Assembly (NCBI RefSeq): GCF_000759475.1
Contig: NZ_CP009454.1
Span: 2,356,001 to 2,420,000 of the forward strand
DNA length: 64,000 bases
From: Pantoea rwandensis
Lineage (GTDB): Bacteria > Pseudomonadota > Gammaproteobacteria > Enterobacterales > Enterobacteriaceae
Direction: 5' to 3'
Shown: one piece after another, positions 1 through 9,000 of the stretch
Position numbering within the stretch: position 1 is the stretch's first letter
Layout: each line of letters begins with the position of its first letter
The notes under the pieces: generated by a model
Database searches by the model: none
What the model was told of the DNA's origin: nothing
What the model saw: only the letters and a program-made list of their open reading frames with translations
Program-made: the position numbers and the translations under genes

Positions 1-505
1 TCAGTTGAGCGAGACGTTTACGAATCCCTTCACATTGTGCACGGCCGTTATCGCTACCGCGATAACGGCCTTCATAACCCAGCAGCAGACAGTAATGGAT
101 CAGCTCCAGCAACCACAGGTGTTGCTGCGGGCTTTGCGAGACGCGGGAAAGCAGCTGAAATACTTTTTCGCCGCCCCAGCTTTCATTATGGAAAGTGACC
201 AGCATGCCGTTCCCTGACCACACACCCCGCGTACCCCACGGGGTTTGCGCGGCGGCTTCATCCAGTACGCTGCATAAGCAGTAGCGTGCACCAATAATCA
301 TCTCAAACGGCAAACCGGCTTGCTTACAACGATATTCGAATTGGCGGATCTCTTCAATCAGTAACTGACGTAAACCGGCGGGATCGTCATGCGTAGCAGC
401 CTGCCGTATACGGACAACGGCATTCAATATCGGTGCTGCGGCATTAAGCAAAAGGTTATCGTTGCCCGCGACAATGCCATCGCGGACAACAGAATCCTGG
501 GTCAT
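1..505 (-). CDS. tssL: Type VI secretion protein TssL (DotU/IcmH family), partial
   Basis: The first 168 codons of a DotU-family protein, the inner-membrane part of the type VI secretion membrane complex that contacts TssM and the TssK baseplate (family knowledge). ATG lies at 503-505 and the frame leaves the left edge without a stop, so only the cytoplasmic helical domain is present. The C-terminal membrane segment lies outside. Family-typical blocks are IIGARYCLCSVLDEAA, the TPWG turn, and LLELIHYCLLLGYEGRY near the edge. The next gene upstream on the same strand is a lipoprotein 85 bases away, so this looks like the edge of a T6SS cluster. Confidence 0.88.
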   Translation of the reverse strand, partial: MTQDSVVRDGIVAGNDNLLLNAAAPILNAVVRIRQAATHDDPAGLRQLLIEEIRQFEYRCKQAGLPFEMIIGARYCLCSVLDEAAAQTPWGTRGVWSGNGMLVTFHNESWGGEKVFQLLSRVSQSPQQHLWLLELIHYCLLLGYEGRYRGSDNGRAQCEGIRKRLAQL

Positions 506-590
506 TAAATATCTTTTTTCCTGGCAATGGCGCCAGGGAGCGTCCACAGAGTGCGACCTTGCTGTGAACAATCTGCGCCATATTGCATTA

Positions 591-1082
591 TCAGTCTAGG
601 ATCCAGGTCGCGGTATCGTTGGTGCGGCAAGCCTTGCTGGCACCGCCAACGGCCACGCAGACCTGTTTAGTACGGCGGGGACGTGGACGGTCGCTACGCA
701 CGGTGGCGTCATAACGGCTACTTTCAACCCCGGCTTTCGGCGGGATGTAACCAATCAGCTGTCCATTGGGTTCATCGGCAACGGCTAACCAACTGTGGTC
801 GACACGTCCCAGTACTTCAAACGGTTTCGCGTTATCGAGATAACGAACAACCTTGCCGCCATAATCAGGCGTGGTCATCACCGACGCCGCATAGAGTGCG
901 CGGAAACTCCCATTAACCGGCGTGAATTCGCCTGGCGCTGCCACCGCATGACGGTGGACTAGCTTGACGCCATTGACCTCACTGGTGACCAGGGTGTCAT
1001 CAGTCATCGGCGGTGGTGGCGCTTTACAACCCGCCAACGTCAATACTGCCAGCAGAGTGAGCAACAGACTCTTATTCACCAT
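591..1082 (-). CDS. Putative SH3-like lipoprotein beside the T6SS locus
   Basis: A 163-residue protein with a lipoprotein signal: MVNKSLLLTLLAVLTLAGC, lipobox LAGC, predicted lipidation at Cys19. The middle (about residues 65-115, from ALYAAS through GYIPP) resembles a bacterial SH3 domain: the ends of its strands carry VRYLDNAKPFEVLG, HSWLAV and GQLIGYIPP. The tail is basic and holds two cysteines. I chose ATG 1082 because GAGG sits six bases upstream; a TTG at 1091 is in frame but poorer. It is transcribed towards tssL. It does not look like TssJ, the usual T6SS lipoprotein. A role in T6SS is inferred only from its position. Confidence 0.7.
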   Translation of the reverse strand: MVNKSLLLTLLAVLTLAGCKAPPPPMTDDTLVTSEVNGVKLVHRHAVAAPGEFTPVNGSFRALYAASVMTTPDYGGKVVRYLDNAKPFEVLGRVDHSWLAVADEPNGQLIGYIPPKAGVESSRYDATVRSDRPRPRRTKQVCVAVGGASKACRTNDTATWILD

Positions 1083-1562
1083 GAACCTCAAATTTCATCA
1101 GATTAGCTGCAGATTAATATGTGGCACACGCATCTAAGGCGGGCAGAGTATGCAGCGGGAAAGCCATCAAAAAACAGTCAGATTACAGAAAGATAGTGCT
1201 GTGTTCAGTCTACCTAAGACTTTTGAGAATTCAATCCATTGCATAGCGAGAAAGCCCGTGCTATCGGGCGGAAATAGCGCATATCAGGGTGATAAAAAAC
1301 CTGTGCCTTTAGTGATAGATAAGCTGAGTTTACTTATTTAGTCGTGTAAGCGTGTGACGCAGGCGATAAAGCCGAAGAGCTGCAGAAAGATGTCTCGAAA
1401 TTGATAAATGATCTTAATCTTTTCTTAAGGTTGAAAAAAGATTGCGCAGGTAAACAATTTTCTTACTTTCGGAATTTCCGCGCGCATTTCCGCCAGTGCT
1501 AAAGCCAGTCCGGCACGGCTTTTGCTTAAAATCGTTATGTCTATTTTGCGCGAGAAAACGTG
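1083..1562. other. 480-bp gap between the lipoprotein gene and nasR
   Basis: No convincing gene. A short inverted repeat, GCCCG-TGCTAT-CGGGC, lies at about 1254-1269 and lacks a T-run. The last 200 bases are AT-rich and probably hold the nasR promoter; I could not pick a clear -35/-10 pair. A 63-codon open frame at 1150-1341 has no good ribosome site and no recognisable content. Confidence 0.4.
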
Positions 1563-2783
1563 ATGAGCCGGGCCCTAGAGTATTTGCATGCCAGCCGCGC
1601 CAGCGAAATTGCCAGCTTGCGACGGCTAATGCGCACAGGCGAACAGATTCTCGCCATTAGTGAGTTAATTCACGTGCTGCAACGTGAACGCGGTGCCAGC
1701 AACATCTGGATCTGTTCAGCCGGACGGCTGTTTGGAGATGAGCTGGACGCGCGCGCGCGTGAGGTTGAGCAGCGTCAAAAAATTGCCTTAACAGTCCTGC
1801 CGGAAGCGGTGGCACAGCCGGGTTACAGCCGTTTCTGTATGCTGATTGCGGCAGCACTGCAGTCGTTAGAGAGTCTGCCATCACTACGTCAGCATATTCG
1901 GGAGGGGCAATACAGCCATGCAGAGGCGATGGAGGGCTTTAATCACATTATTCGTACCTTACTGAATCTGGTCTTCGAGGCTACGGATACCGCCAGTGAG
2001 CCCGCAATTTCCCGTGCACTGATTGCGCTCTTTAGCTTTATGCAGGGTAAGGAGCTGGCGGGGCAGGAGCGCGCCACGGGGTCTGCCGGTTTTGCTGCCG
2101 GGCAGTTTACCCCGGAACAGCGTCAGCGGATTCAAATGTTGATTGCCGCTCAGGAGCAAAGCTTCGCAACCTTTAGTCAGTTCGCGGATGCGCAAAATCA
2201 GCAGCAATGGCTGTTGATGGCAAATGCGGACAGCCAGATTGAGCGTCTGCGTCGCATTGCCTGCACCGGTGCGCAGTGCGGTGAAAATGGTGTGTTGCAA
2301 TGGTTCACGCTGCTGAGCCAACGTCTCGATCAAATGAAACAGATCGAGGATGGGTTATGCAGCACATTAATGGCGTGTTGCCAGCGTGCCATTACCACCA
2401 GCGAACAAGCTGAACCGCAACACCTGGCGACCAATCAGGACGCGAGCTTCTCCTTGTATGTCGCAGGCGCCAGCTGGCTGGGTGAACAGGAAGCAACGCT
2501 GGACAGTAACGGCCTTGCCCCTCAACTCGGCCGCTCGGTGTTGTCGCTGATCCGTGAGCAGGCGCAACGTTTACAAGCGCAGGCGGATGAACTTGCCACC
2601 ATGCGTGCTTCTCTGGATGAACGAAAAATTATCGACCAGGCCAAAGGATGGCTGATGCAGCAGCACGGTTTTAGCGAGCAAGATGCGTGGCAAGCGCTGC
2701 GTAAAAGCGCCATGAATCAGAACAAACGCATGCTGGATATTGCGCAGGCGATCCTCGCCGTGGCGGCGACGCTGAAGCCATAA
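1563..2783 (+). CDS. nasR: Nitrate/nitrite-responsive antiterminator NasR
   Basis: A 406-residue NasR. The long helical N-terminal part (about 20-300) corresponds to the nitrate-sensing NIT domain. The C-terminal 60 residues form an ANTAR RNA-binding domain, visible as ERKIIDQAKGWLMQQHGFSE, then DAWQALRKSAM and NQNKRMLDIAQAIL. In Klebsiella, NasR binds a leader hairpin and suppresses a terminator upstream of nasF when nitrate or nitrite is present. The matching hairpin and terminator lie directly downstream here (2934-3021). GTG 1560 is an alternative start in frame with ATG 1563. The gene is codirectional with the nas operon but separated from it by a complete promoter and leader, so it is probably its own transcription unit. 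Confidence 0.92.
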   Translation: MSRALEYLHASRASEIASLRRLMRTGEQILAISELIHVLQRERGASNIWICSAGRLFGDELDARAREVEQRQKIALTVLPEAVAQPGYSRFCMLIAAALQSLESLPSLRQHIREGQYSHAEAMEGFNHIIRTLLNLVFEATDTASEPAISRALIALFSFMQGKELAGQERATGSAGFAAGQFTPEQRQRIQMLIAAQEQSFATFSQFADAQNQQQWLLMANADSQIERLRRIACTGAQCGENGVLQWFTLLSQRLDQMKQIEDGLCSTLMACCQRAITTSEQAEPQHLATNQDASFSLYVAGASWLGEQEATLDSNGLAPQLGRSVLSLIREQAQRLQAQADELATMRASLDERKIIDQAKGWLMQQHGFSEQDAWQALRKSAMNQNKRMLDIAQAILAVAATLKP

Positions 2784-2798
2784 CCCAAAGGAGGTAGT

Positions 2799-2815
2799 TG
2801 CACAAACCTTGTGCG
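2799..2815. promoter_or_regulatory. NtrC-type binding site upstream of nasF
   Basis: TGCACAAACCTTGTGCG has the GCAC-N7-GTGC architecture of NtrC sites. It lies about 120 bp upstream of the predicted start of the sigma-54 promoter at 2900-2915, a typical enhancer distance. This fits general nitrogen control of nas operons in enteric bacteria. Confidence 0.7.
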
Positions 2816-2821
2816 TATTGT

Positions 2822-2836
2822 GCGTCAGGGCAGTGC
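2822..2836. promoter_or_regulatory. Second, weaker NtrC-type site
   Basis: GCGTCAGGGCAGTGC matches GCAC-N7-GTGC with one mismatch in the left arm (GCGT). Its centre is 22 bp, about two helical turns, from the site at 2799-2815, so two NtrC dimers could bind side by side on one face of the DNA. Inferred from pattern only. Confidence 0.45.
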
Positions 2837-2899
2837 AAAGCGTTGTCAGATTCTTGCGTCATTCCCGCGGTAATATTGATTTTTCAGTGAAAAATTTTC

Positions 2900-2915
2900 T
2901 GGCACAGGCTTTGCA
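2900..2915 (+). promoter_or_regulatory. Sigma-54 promoter of the nas operon
   Basis: TGGCACAGGCTTTGCA matches the -24/-12 sigma-54 consensus TGGCAC-N5-TTGCA exactly. GG is at 2901-2902 and GC at 2913-2914, which predicts a start near 2926 and a leader of about 120 nt before nasF. No competing sigma-70 promoter is obvious. Confidence 0.85.
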
Positions 2916-2933
2916 CTAATTCATAGACATTGC

Positions 2934-2967
2934 GCATTTGTTTCGCCAACGGCGGTGAAGCGAGTGC
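2934..2967 (+). promoter_or_regulatory. NasR-binding (ANTAR target) hairpin in the nas leader
   Basis: Bases 2934-2947 pair without interruption with 2954-2967 (14 bp with four G-U pairs). They close a six-base loop AACGGC at 2948-2953. A hexaloop with A at position 1 and G at position 4 is the signature recognised by ANTAR domains (established for NasR and EutV). The stem ends eight bases before the terminator stem at 2975, as expected for an antitermination leader. Confidence 0.85.
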
Positions 2968-2974
2968 TTTGGAT

Positions 2975-3021
2975 AAAGGCGTCCGGCCCCATGTTTTAAC
3001 GACATGCGGGAGGACGCCTTT
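2975..3021 (+). terminator. Regulated terminator in the nasF leader
   Basis: AAAGGCGTCC (2975-2984) pairs with GGACGCCTTT (3012-3021), with an inner CATGT/ACATG stem at 2990-2994 and 3002-3006. It is followed by an almost pure T stretch. It lies between the NasR hairpin and the nasF start, so it should stop transcription unless NasR is active. Confidence 0.88.
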
Positions 3022-3047
3022 TTTTATTTCTTTTTTTCAGGAAGCGC

Positions 3048-4304
3048 ATGATGAGTAAAACGCGGTTTGCAGTCTCACGTCGTCAGTTCCTGCTGGGTAG
3101 CGCGGTGGTGGGGAGCAGTTATTTACTGCCAGGCTTACGTAATGCGGTGTGGGCCGCCGGTTCAGATGCGCCCGAAAAGAGCAGCGTGCGCGTCGGCTTT
3201 ATTCCACTCACTGACTGTGCTCCGGTGGTGATGGCGTCGGTTAAAGGTTTCGACAAAAAATACGGGCTGACGTTACAACCGAGTAAAGAAGCCAGCTGGG
3301 CGGCGGTGCGTGACAAACTCACGGCCGGTGAACTGGATGCCGCGCACGCGCTTTACGGCATGATCTACGGCTTACAGTTGGGTGTGGCAGGGCCACAACA
3401 CGACATGGCCAACCTGATGACGCTGAATAACAACGGTCAGGCCATCACGCTCGCTAATCAATTGAAAGAGCAGAAGATTACAGATGCTGCCAGCTTGCAA
3501 AAGCTGATCGCCAGCCAGGCCAAAGGCACTTACACCTTTGCGCACACTTTCCCCACCAGCACCCACGCGATGTGGCTCTATTACTGGCTGGCAAATGCCA
3601 GCATCGATCCGTTTGAAGATGTGCGCACCGTTGTGGTGCCACCGCCGCAGATGGTGATGAACATGAAGATGGGCAACATGAGCGGATTCTGCGTGGGCGA
3701 GCCATGGAATCAGCGTGCCATCAGCGACAACATCGGTTTTACCGCCACCACCACCCAGCAAATCTGGCCCGATCATCCGGAAAAAATTCTCGCCACCCGT
3801 GCGCAATGGGTCAAAGAAAACCCCAATACCGCGCGTGCGATGACGGCCGCGGTACTGGAAGCGGCGCGCTGGATCGATGCTTCTGATGAAAACCGTAAAG
3901 AGACCGCTGCTGTGTTAGCCGGGCGGGCATGGATCAACACCAAAGTTGAAACCTTAGAAGGGCGCATGCTCGGCCAGTACGAAAACGGACTGGGCCAGCA
4001 ATGGCAGGATGCCCATGCCATGCGTTTCTTCCACGATGGCGAAGTGAGCTACCCGTGGCTGTCTGACGGCATGTGGTTCCTGACGCAAATGAAGCGCTGG
4101 GGCATGGTGAAAACCGCACCGGACTACGCTGCTGTTGCCCGTCAAATCAACCGTATCGATATCTATAAGCAGGCTGCCACGGCAGTCGGCGGTATTTCTG
4201 TTCCCGCCAGCGAAATGCGCAGCAGCACGCTTATCGACGGCAAAGTGTGGGATGGCAGCAATGCTGCCGCCTATGCCGACAGTTTCACCATCAAACGTAG
4301 TTAA
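3048..4304 (+). CDS. nasF: Nitrate ABC transporter, periplasmic binding protein NasF (NrtA family)
   Basis: A 418-residue substrate-binding protein of the NrtA/CmpA family that captures nitrate (and nitrite) in the periplasm for the NasE/NasD importer. The N-terminus carries a Tat signal (SRRQFLLGS, then a hydrophobic stretch ending in NAVWAA). The mature part begins with the family block VRVGFIPLTDCAPVVMA and contains FAHTFPTSTHAMWLYYW and GFCVGEPWN, regions that line the anion pocket in NrtA. It is the first gene of the operon, 27 bases after the leader terminator, and nasE follows after 11 bases. A tandem ATGATG start makes 3048 and 3051 both possible. Confidence 0.92.
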   Translation: MMSKTRFAVSRRQFLLGSAVVGSSYLLPGLRNAVWAAGSDAPEKSSVRVGFIPLTDCAPVVMASVKGFDKKYGLTLQPSKEASWAAVRDKLTAGELDAAHALYGMIYGLQLGVAGPQHDMANLMTLNNNGQAITLANQLKEQKITDAASLQKLIASQAKGTYTFAHTFPTSTHAMWLYYWLANASIDPFEDVRTVVVPPPQMVMNMKMGNMSGFCVGEPWNQRAISDNIGFTATTTQQIWPDHPEKILATRAQWVKENPNTARAMTAAVLEAARWIDASDENRKETAAVLAGRAWINTKVETLEGRMLGQYENGLGQQWQDAHAMRFFHDGEVSYPWLSDGMWFLTQMKRWGMVKTAPDYAAVARQINRIDIYKQAATAVGGISVPASEMRSSTLIDGKVWDGSNAAAYADSFTIKRS

Positions 4305-4315
4305 GTGAGGTCAGC

Positions 4316-5191
4316 ATGAAATCTGAAGCTCGTACGCTGAACGCCGCGACGCCCGTCGTCGCTCAACCGGCGCAGGTGATTGCGCTTAACGTGCCACAGA
4401 AACCGCGCGCACGTCAGCGCTGGCTGCGGCCGCTGCTACAGCGACTGATCCCGGCGAGTTGCGGCGTCATTCTGCTGCTGTTTGTCTGGCAACTGGCATC
4501 AATGTCGAGCAAAGGCTTCCCAACGCCTTTTGCCACCTGGCAGGCGGCCGTGACGTTGTTCGCCGATCCCTTCTATAACAACGGTCCTAACGATCAGGGT
4601 ATTGGCTGGAACGTGGTGGCCTCACTACAACGCGTGGCGGTGGGCTTTGGTCTGGCGGCGCTGGTGGGCATCCCAGCCGGTTTCCTGATTGGCCGCTTCA
4701 CCTTTGTGGCGCGCATGTTTAATCCAATCATCGCGCTGCTGCGTCCGGTCAGCCCACTGGCATGGCTGCCGATTGGTCTGCTGCTGTTCCAGCGTGCGGA
4801 ACCCGCTTCCAGCTGGACCATTTTCATCTGCTCGATCTGGCCGATGGTGATCAACACCGCCGAGGGCGTGCAGCGTATTCCGCAGGATTACCTTAACGTC
4901 GCCCGCGTGCTGCAACTCAACGAATGGACGGTGATGCGGCGCATCCTGTTCCCGGCGGTATTACCCGCGGTGCTCACCGGCATGCGCCTGTCGATGGGCA
5001 TCGCCTGGCTGGTGATCGTCGCTGCCGAGATGCTGACCGGCGGGCTCGGCATTGGTTTCTGGATCTGGAACGAGTGGAACAACCTCAATGTGGAAAACAT
5101 CCTGATCGCCATTGTGGTGATTGGCGTGATCGGGCTGTTGCTGGAGCAGGCACTGATGCTGCTGGCACGTCGTTTTAGCTGGGATAAATAG
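4316..5191 (+). CDS. nasE: Nitrate ABC transporter permease NasE (NrtB family)
   Basis: A 291-residue inner-membrane permease with about six hydrophobic helices. The BPD-type cytoplasmic coupling loop appears as RVLQLNEWTVMRRILFPAVL. A cytoplasmic N-terminal extension of about 45 residues precedes the first membrane helix. GAGG seven bases before the ATG fits the start. It pairs with NasF and the ATPase NasD to import nitrate; nasD starts seven bases after its stop. Confidence 0.92.
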   Translation: MKSEARTLNAATPVVAQPAQVIALNVPQKPRARQRWLRPLLQRLIPASCGVILLLFVWQLASMSSKGFPTPFATWQAAVTLFADPFYNNGPNDQGIGWNVVASLQRVAVGFGLAALVGIPAGFLIGRFTFVARMFNPIIALLRPVSPLAWLPIGLLLFQRAEPASSWTIFICSIWPMVINTAEGVQRIPQDYLNVARVLQLNEWTVMRRILFPAVLPAVLTGMRLSMGIAWLVIVAAEMLTGGLGIGFWIWNEWNNLNVENILIAIVVIGVIGLLLEQALMLLARRFSWDK

Positions 5192-5198
5192 GGAGCCG

Positions 5199-5990
5199 AT
5201 GATGAATCCGATTATTCGCGTACAACAGGTGAGTCAGCGTTTTAATACCGCCAGCGGTGAATTTCTGGCTCTCGATAACGTGAGTTTTGATATCCACGCG
5301 GGCGAAACATTGAGCCTGATTGGTCACTCCGGCTGCGGTAAATCCACCTTGCTCAACCTGATTGCTGGCCTAACCCAACCCAGCAGCGGTGTGCTGCTGT
5401 GTGAAAACCGTGAAATCAGCGGCCCCGGCCCCGAGCGTGCGGTGGTGTTCCAGAACCATTCATTGCTGCCATGGCTGACCGCGTATCAAAACGTCGAGCT
5501 GGCGGTGCAGCAGGTGTTTAAAGGGCAAATGAGCAAAGGCGAGATGAGCGAGTGGATCGAACACAACCTCAATCGTGTGCAGATGGGCCATGCCATGCAC
5601 AAGCGTCCCTCGGAAATCTCCGGCGGCATGAAACAGCGCGTGGGTATTGCACGTGCGCTGGCGATGAAACCGCGCGTGCTGCTTTTAGATGAACCCTTTG
5701 GGGCTCTCGACGCCTTAACGCGTGCCCATCTGCAAGACAGCGTGATGCGCATCCAGCAGGAGCTGAAAACCACCATTGTGCTGATCACCCATGACGTGGA
5801 TGAAGCGGTGTTGCTGTCGGATCGCGTGCTGATGATGACTAACGGCCCGGCGGCGCAGGTTGGCGAGATCCTCACGATTGATCTGCCACGCCCACGTTCC
5901 CGCGTGGCGCTGGCGGATGAGCCGCGCTACCACCAGCTACGCCAGCAGGTTCTGCATTTCCTCTACGAAAAACAGACGGCAGTGGCGTAA
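5199..5990 (+). CDS. nasD: Nitrate ABC transporter ATP-binding protein NasD
   Basis: A 263-residue ATPase that powers nitrate uptake. Walker A is GHSGCGKST, the signature is ISGGMKQR, Walker B is VLLLDEPFGALD, and the switch His is in LITHDVDEA. It has the single-domain size of NrtD-type subunits and lacks the extra binding-protein domain of NrtC. It is preceded by a GGGAG ribosome site, and the fused nasC-nasB gene begins ten bases downstream. Confidence 0.92.
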   Translation: MMNPIIRVQQVSQRFNTASGEFLALDNVSFDIHAGETLSLIGHSGCGKSTLLNLIAGLTQPSSGVLLCENREISGPGPERAVVFQNHSLLPWLTAYQNVELAVQQVFKGQMSKGEMSEWIEHNLNRVQMGHAMHKRPSEISGGMKQRVGIARALAMKPRVLLLDEPFGALDALTRAHLQDSVMRIQQELKTTIVLITHDVDEAVLLSDRVLMMTNGPAAQVGEILTIDLPRPRSRVALADEPRYHQLRQQVLHFLYEKQTAVA

Positions 5991-6000
5991 GGAGCGGGCG

Positions 6001-9000
6001 ATGGTACAGCATCTGGTGGTGATTGGTAACGGGATGGCGGCGATGCGCATGGTGGAAACCTTGTTGCAACGGGCGCCAGGCTGCTATGCCATCACGGTGA
6101 TTGGCCGTGAAGCACAGGGCAATTACAACCGTGTGCTGCTGTCACCGGTGCTGTCTGGGGAAAAAGACTTCGCTGACACGTTGATTCACACGCCGGAATG
6201 GTATGTCGCACACGACGTGCAACTGCTGATGGGTGAAGAAGCGCTGCAGGTGGATCTCATTGCACGGACGGTATTCACCGACCAACGCACGCTGCACTGG
6301 GACAAGCTGGTGTTCGCCTGTGGTTCACAACCCCGAATGCCGGATCTGCCGGGTGTTGAGCGCCCGCAGGTGTTGGGATTTCGCACCTTGCGCGATGTCG
6401 ACACCATGCTGGCACAGGATGGACCCGTGGTGGTGCTGGGCGGCGGATTGATTGGGGTGGAAGCGGCTGCGGCGCTGCGCCTGCGCGGGCGCGACGTCAC
6501 GCTGCTGCATCACCGTCCATGGCTGCTAGATCGCCAACTGGATCAACAGGCAGGCGCGCTGTTGACCCAGCATCTCACCCAGCGCGGGATCCACTGCCGG
6601 CTTGGCGTGTCGCTGCAATCGATCCATCGCGATCACGTTACGCTCACCGATGGCACGTCACTGCTTGCTCAGCAGGTGGTGATGGCGATTGGCGTCGTGC
6701 CTGAAATCGCACTGGCACAGCAGGCTGGCGTACCGTGCCAGCGCGGGATTCTGGTCAACCGTCAGCTGCAAACCTCGGTCGCTCACGTCTATGCACTGGG
6801 CGAATGCTGTGAAATCGACGGTGAAACTTTTGGTCTGGTGGCACCTTGCCTCGCTCAGGCTGAGGTGCTGGCGGCACAGCTGGCCGGCGAGCCAGTGGCG
6901 GATTTTCACCATCAGGAGAGCGGTACGCGGCTCAAAGTCACTGGCATTGAGATGTTCAGTGCGGGCGACATCCGCGAAGGTGAATCCATCATCAGTTTTG
7001 ATCCTTTCGACGGCCACTATCGCCGTCTGTTCTTACGCGATGGCGCACTGCGCGGCGTGCTGCTGTTTGGTGACAGCCAGGGCGCCAGCACGCTGCTAAC
7101 CCAATTACAACAGGCGGAACACGTAGGCATTCACGCGCTGTTCGGTCTGGATAATCCCTTAACGCAGCCTGGTGCTGCAGGAAGCAATGTGATGAGCAAA
7201 CCTCTTCTCGCCGTGGTGGGCCACGGCATGGTCAGCCACCATTTTCTTGAGCAGCTGGTGAGTCGCGAACTGCATCACCACTACCATGTCGTGGTGTATG
7301 GCGACGAACCTCAAATGGCGTATGACCGTGTGCACCTGACGGAATACTTCACCGGAAAAAGCGCCGACGATCTGTCACTGGTCAGCGACAACTTCTTCGC
7401 GCAACACGGAATAGAACTGCGCACGGGGTGCGAAGTGCTGGCGATTGATACCGACAAGCGCAGTCTGCGTGATGCCAGCGGAGCAGAACTGGCGTGGGAC
7501 AAACTGGTGCTGGCCACGGGTTCCGTACCCTTTGTGCCACCGGTGCCGGGACGAGAGAGCCCACGCTGTTTTGTCTATCGCACGTTGGCCGATCTGGATG
7601 CCATCGCGGCCTGCGCCAACCAGGCCACGCGCGGTGTGGTGATCGGGGGTGGTTTACTGGGTCTGGAAGCGGCTAATGCGCTCAAGCAACTGGGACTGGA
7701 AACCCACGTGGTGGAGTTCGCTCCGCGTCTGATGGCGGTGCAGCTGGATGACGGCGGCGCGCAGATGCTGCGCGGCAAAATTAGCGCACTGGGCGTGCAG
7801 ATCCACACCAGCAAACAGACCGAAGCGATTGAAAGTCAGCCGGACGGCAGCGTGCAGCTGCGCTTTGCCGATGGCAGTGTGTTAGAAACCGATCTGATTG
7901 TGTTCTCAGCGGGTATCCGACCCCGTGATGCACTGGCGCGGGCGGCGGGTATTCAGCTCGGCGAACGGGGCGGCATTGCCATTAACGACGGCTGTGAAAC
8001 CAACGTCGTAGGCGTCTATGCGATAGGCGAGTGTGCGCTGTGGCAAGGACAGATTTTTGGGCTGGTCGCGCCGGGCTATCAGATGGCGCGGGTGCTGGCA
8101 GCACAGCTGGCACAGGAGGAACTGGCGTTCAACGGCGCGGACATGAGCACCAAACTCAAACTGCTTGGTGTAGAAGTGGCATCGTTCGGTGATGCGCATG
8201 GCCGTACCGCAGACAGCCAGAGTTATCACTGGACCGACAATCCCAAAGGCATCTACAAAAAGCTGGTGGTGTGCAAAGACAGTAAAACATTGCTCGGCGG
8301 GGTACTGGTCGGTGACAGCGGTGATTACAGCAACCTGTTACAGATGATGCTCAACAAGATGCCACTGCCGAGTGAACCAGAAAGCCTGATTCTGCCGCAG
8401 CTGGCAGGCGCGCCCTCTAAAGCGCTGGGCGTGGCCGCGTTACCGGAAACCGCACAAATCTGCTCCTGCCATAACGTCAGCAAAGGCGACATTTGTGACG
8501 CCGTGCAGGCTGGTTGCGGCGATATGGCCGCGATCAAAAGCTGCACCAAAGCCGCTACCGGCTGTGGCGGCTGCAGCGCACTGGTGAAACAGGTCATGGA
8601 ACTGGAGCTGGCGAATCAGGGCGTGGTGGTCAAAAAGGATATCTGCGAGCACTTTGCCTACTCAAGGCAGGAGTTGTATCACCTGATTCGCGTCGGCAAA
8701 ATCACCACCTTTGATCAACTGATTCAGCAACATGGTCGTGGCCATGGCTGTGAAGTGTGCAAGCCGCTGGTGGGCTCGCTGCTGGCTTCTTGCTGGAACG
8801 AGTATCTGCTTAAGCCGCAGCATTTGCCGTTGCAGGACACCAATGACCGCTACTTTGCCAACATCCAGAAAGATGGCACTTACTCGGTGGTGCCACGTGT
8901 GCCTGCCGGGGAAATCACACCCAAGGGGCTGATTGCGATTGGTGAAGTGGCGGCACGCTACGATCTCTATACCAAGATTACCGGCGGACAGCGCATCGAT

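Noticed and set aside
1150..1341. 63-codon ORF upstream of nasR
   Set aside because: No ribosome site, odd composition, no recognisable motif.
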